Assembly (NCBI RefSeq): GCF_004005865.1
Contig: NZ_SACN01000002.1
Span: forward strand, 554,757 to 618,756
Direction of reading: 5' to 3'
DNA from: Sphingomonas crocodyli
GTDB taxonomy: Bacteria; Pseudomonadota; Alphaproteobacteria; Sphingomonadales; Sphingomonadaceae
Length of the DNA stretch: 64,000 nt
Below the pieces are notes generated by a model. It saw only the letters and a list, made by a program, of their open reading frames with translations, was not told the DNA's origin and searched no databases. How positions within the stretch are numbered: the stretch's first letter is position 1; each line of letters starts with the position of its first letter. The position numbers and the translations under genes were made by a program. This document shows, one piece after another, positions 62,661 through 64,000 of this stretch.

Positions 62661-63800
62661 TCAGCGCGCGGCCGCCTCGGCGCGATCGATCTCGTCACGC
62701 ATCTTCTCGTCGTCGCGCATCAGCCGCTTGCTGAAGGCGGATTCGCGCTGGAGGAGATCGGCGTGGCGTTGCTGCATCAGCCTCAGCGCCTCCGTCGCAT
62801 ATGACGGATACCGCCCCTCCGTGCCGCGCCTCGACAGATCGTTGCTCAAACGCAGCGACTCCTTTGAGGCGATGTTGCTGATGCAGAGCGCGGCGTCGCT
62901 GGCGGCGTCGGACGAGCGCACCGCATTGCCGCTCGCCGCATTGCTTGCCCGAACCATATTCGCCGAATGACGATTGGATTCGCGTACGGCTGCAAGCGTC
63001 CGATCGACCGCCTGTTCGGTCTGCAGATTGACGAAGGTGCCGCCGCCGGCCGAGGCGACCGCCTGCAGCGCCGCCGCCTCGCGGGATGGCAGGCCGAAGC
63101 CGATGATGTTGACGATGGCCCGCGTCGCGCCGCCATTGATGCGCCTTGCGACGCCGACCGGATCGCCGCCACAGGTCTCCTCCCCGTCCGACACGACGTA
63201 GATGATCTGCTCGCCCCGGACATCGGATCGCTTCAGCAAGTCCTGACCGCGCGACAGAGCGGCGGCGAGCGGGGTCCAGCCGACAGCACGGAGTTGGCCG
63301 ACCGCGGATTGCAGCGCCGCGCGATCCTGCGTGGGGGGAACGAGGGTGTCGATGCCTGCGCAGGAGCGTGCCTTGCCCGTCTCGCGATTGTCGCCCTGCT
63401 GCCCGAAGACCAGCAGGGATGCTTCGGTGCTGGGCGGCAGTCCGTCGATGAAGGCGAGCGCGGCCTCCCGAGCCAGAGCGAGCTTCGTGCGCCCGCCGAT
63501 CCGGGCGGCCATCGATCCCGATCCGTCGATCAAGATGACGACGCGGGTAGGAACGCCGGAAATCGCGGGAGCTTCGGATTTGCCTGTTAACTTCGGCTGC
63601 TCAAGGCTGACCTCGCGGAAGCAGGCGTCGGGATCGTCGGTGATGAACTGGGCGATATAGTCGCGCGCGGTGGATGGTGCGGTTGCCGTGTCCGACAGTT
63701 GATCCGGCGTGGTGGCGTTGCCGCCGCCGTCGCTCCGGCCGCATGCCGAGAGGGCGATCAGGCCAGCCGCAATACCAAGCCAGGTCCGGTATGGCGGCAT
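62661..63800 (-). CDS. VWA-domain lipoprotein
   Basis: A 379-residue protein. The lipoprotein signal has the lipobox ALIALSACGRSD (lipidated Cys about residue 21). A von Willebrand factor A domain follows with the MIDAS motif VVILIDGSGSMAARIGGR (DxSxS) and the second-site Thr/Asp near VVSDGEETCGGD. The C-terminal third (about 290-379) is a Ser/Ala/Asn-rich helical part ending in a coiled coil with many charged residues. Lgt-dependent maturation is expected. Function unknown; the VWA may scaffold envelope proteins. Confidence 0.8.
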   Translation of the reverse strand: MPPYRTWLGIAAGLIALSACGRSDGGGNATTPDQLSDTATAPSTARDYIAQFITDDPDACFREVSLEQPKLTGKSEAPAISGVPTRVVILIDGSGSMAARIGGRTKLALAREAALAFIDGLPPSTEASLLVFGQQGDNRETGKARSCAGIDTLVPPTQDRAALQSAVGQLRAVGWTPLAAALSRGQDLLKRSDVRGEQIIYVVSDGEETCGGDPVGVARRINGGATRAIVNIIGFGLPSREAAALQAVASAGGGTFVNLQTEQAVDRTLAAVRESNRHSANMVRASNAASGNAVRSSDAASDAALCISNIASKESLRLSNDLSRRGTEGRYPSYATEALRLMQQRHADLLQRESAFSKRLMRDDEKMRDEIDRAEAAAR

Positions 63801-63910
63801 ATGGGGCAATCCTTCTTGCGTCGTCGACAAGCCGATAACGCAAAGCCGTGGCAACCGATCCTTTCGGATGCGGTCGACCATCAATACAGGCGCGCGTCCG
63901 CGTCTCTCCC

Positions 63911-64000
63911 GTCGCCCCAGCGGAGGCTGGGGCCTATCTCTGCCGTGGCAAACGGCACCGTGGAGATGAGAGACATAGGCCCCAGCCTTCGCTGGGGCGA
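63911..64000. repeat. Large inverted repeat at the window end
   Basis: tcgccccagcggaggctggg (63,912 on) pairs with ccccagccttcgctggggcga near 64,000 with one mismatch, and inner arms cctatctctgccg / gagagacatagg extend it. Lies upstream of the VWA gene. Another REP-like type; the last base of the window is within or at the end of it. Confidence 0.6.

Overview
The window is high-GC alphaproteobacterial chromosome, most likely from a sphingomonad (Sphingomonas or a close relative). That assignment is inferred from gene order (pyrE-pdxJ-acpS-lepB; ctaC-ctaD-ctaB-coxF-ctaG-ctaE-DUF983-surf1; thrC-M16 protease), strong G/C third-position bias and the style of the intergenic palindromes, not from a database match.

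Core region 1-32.9 kb: on the minus strand, lepB (cut by the window edge), acpS, pdxJ and pyrE. On the plus strand, a complete aa3-type cytochrome c oxidase locus (subunits II, I and III, heme O synthase, a 43-aa CoxF-like peptide, CtaG, DUF983, SURF1). An Asp/Glu racemase, an MHS-type transporter, a YbaL-type cation/proton antiporter and two small membrane proteins lie between surf1 and thrC. Then come an M16 protease, a methyltransferase, a Rieske oxygenase, a TonB-dependent receptor, a secreted EEP-fold hydrolase, a methyltransferase and a YegD-like Hsp70. A cobalamin riboswitch precedes cobW-cobN-cobO-bluB. A thioesterase and a class A penicillin-binding protein close this part.

Island 32,943-52,721 (about 19.8 kb): integrated at the 3' end of tRNA-Ser(GCU). 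A 17-bp perfect repeat marks both ends, and a tyrosine integrase lies just inside the left end. Three copies of a GGGTAC-type octamer lie just inside each end and look like integrase arm sites. Cargo: three HNH proteins, an AntA antirepressor, two BRO-N proteins (one frameshifted), a phage DNA-ejection operon (84-, 534- and 1394-aa proteins) without any recognisable capsid, portal, tail or terminase gene, a serine recombinase, small zinc-ribbon and winged-helix proteins, and a compact right-hand operon. In that operon two SRAP (HMCES/YedK) paralogues, one intact and one lacking every catalytic residue, bracket an unknown overlapping gene pair. An orphan receiver-domain protein follows. A roughly 75-nt element that folds as a three-way junction occurs twice, with compensatory changes between the copies. 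I regard this island as the most unusual part of the window. It may be a phage satellite or a reduced podovirus prophage.

Core region 52.7-64 kb: tRNA-Ser, an EipA-like DUF1134 protein, the PgeF-family laccase-domain protein, a MidA-like methyltransferase, lgt, a membrane-anchored hypothetical, a GFA-family protein, an orphan Tat-exported molybdenum hydroxylase large subunit, hemH, phaB, a ribbon-helix-helix protein, a small membrane protein and a VWA lipoprotein. REP-like palindromes punctuate the core, and one sits in frame inside cobN.
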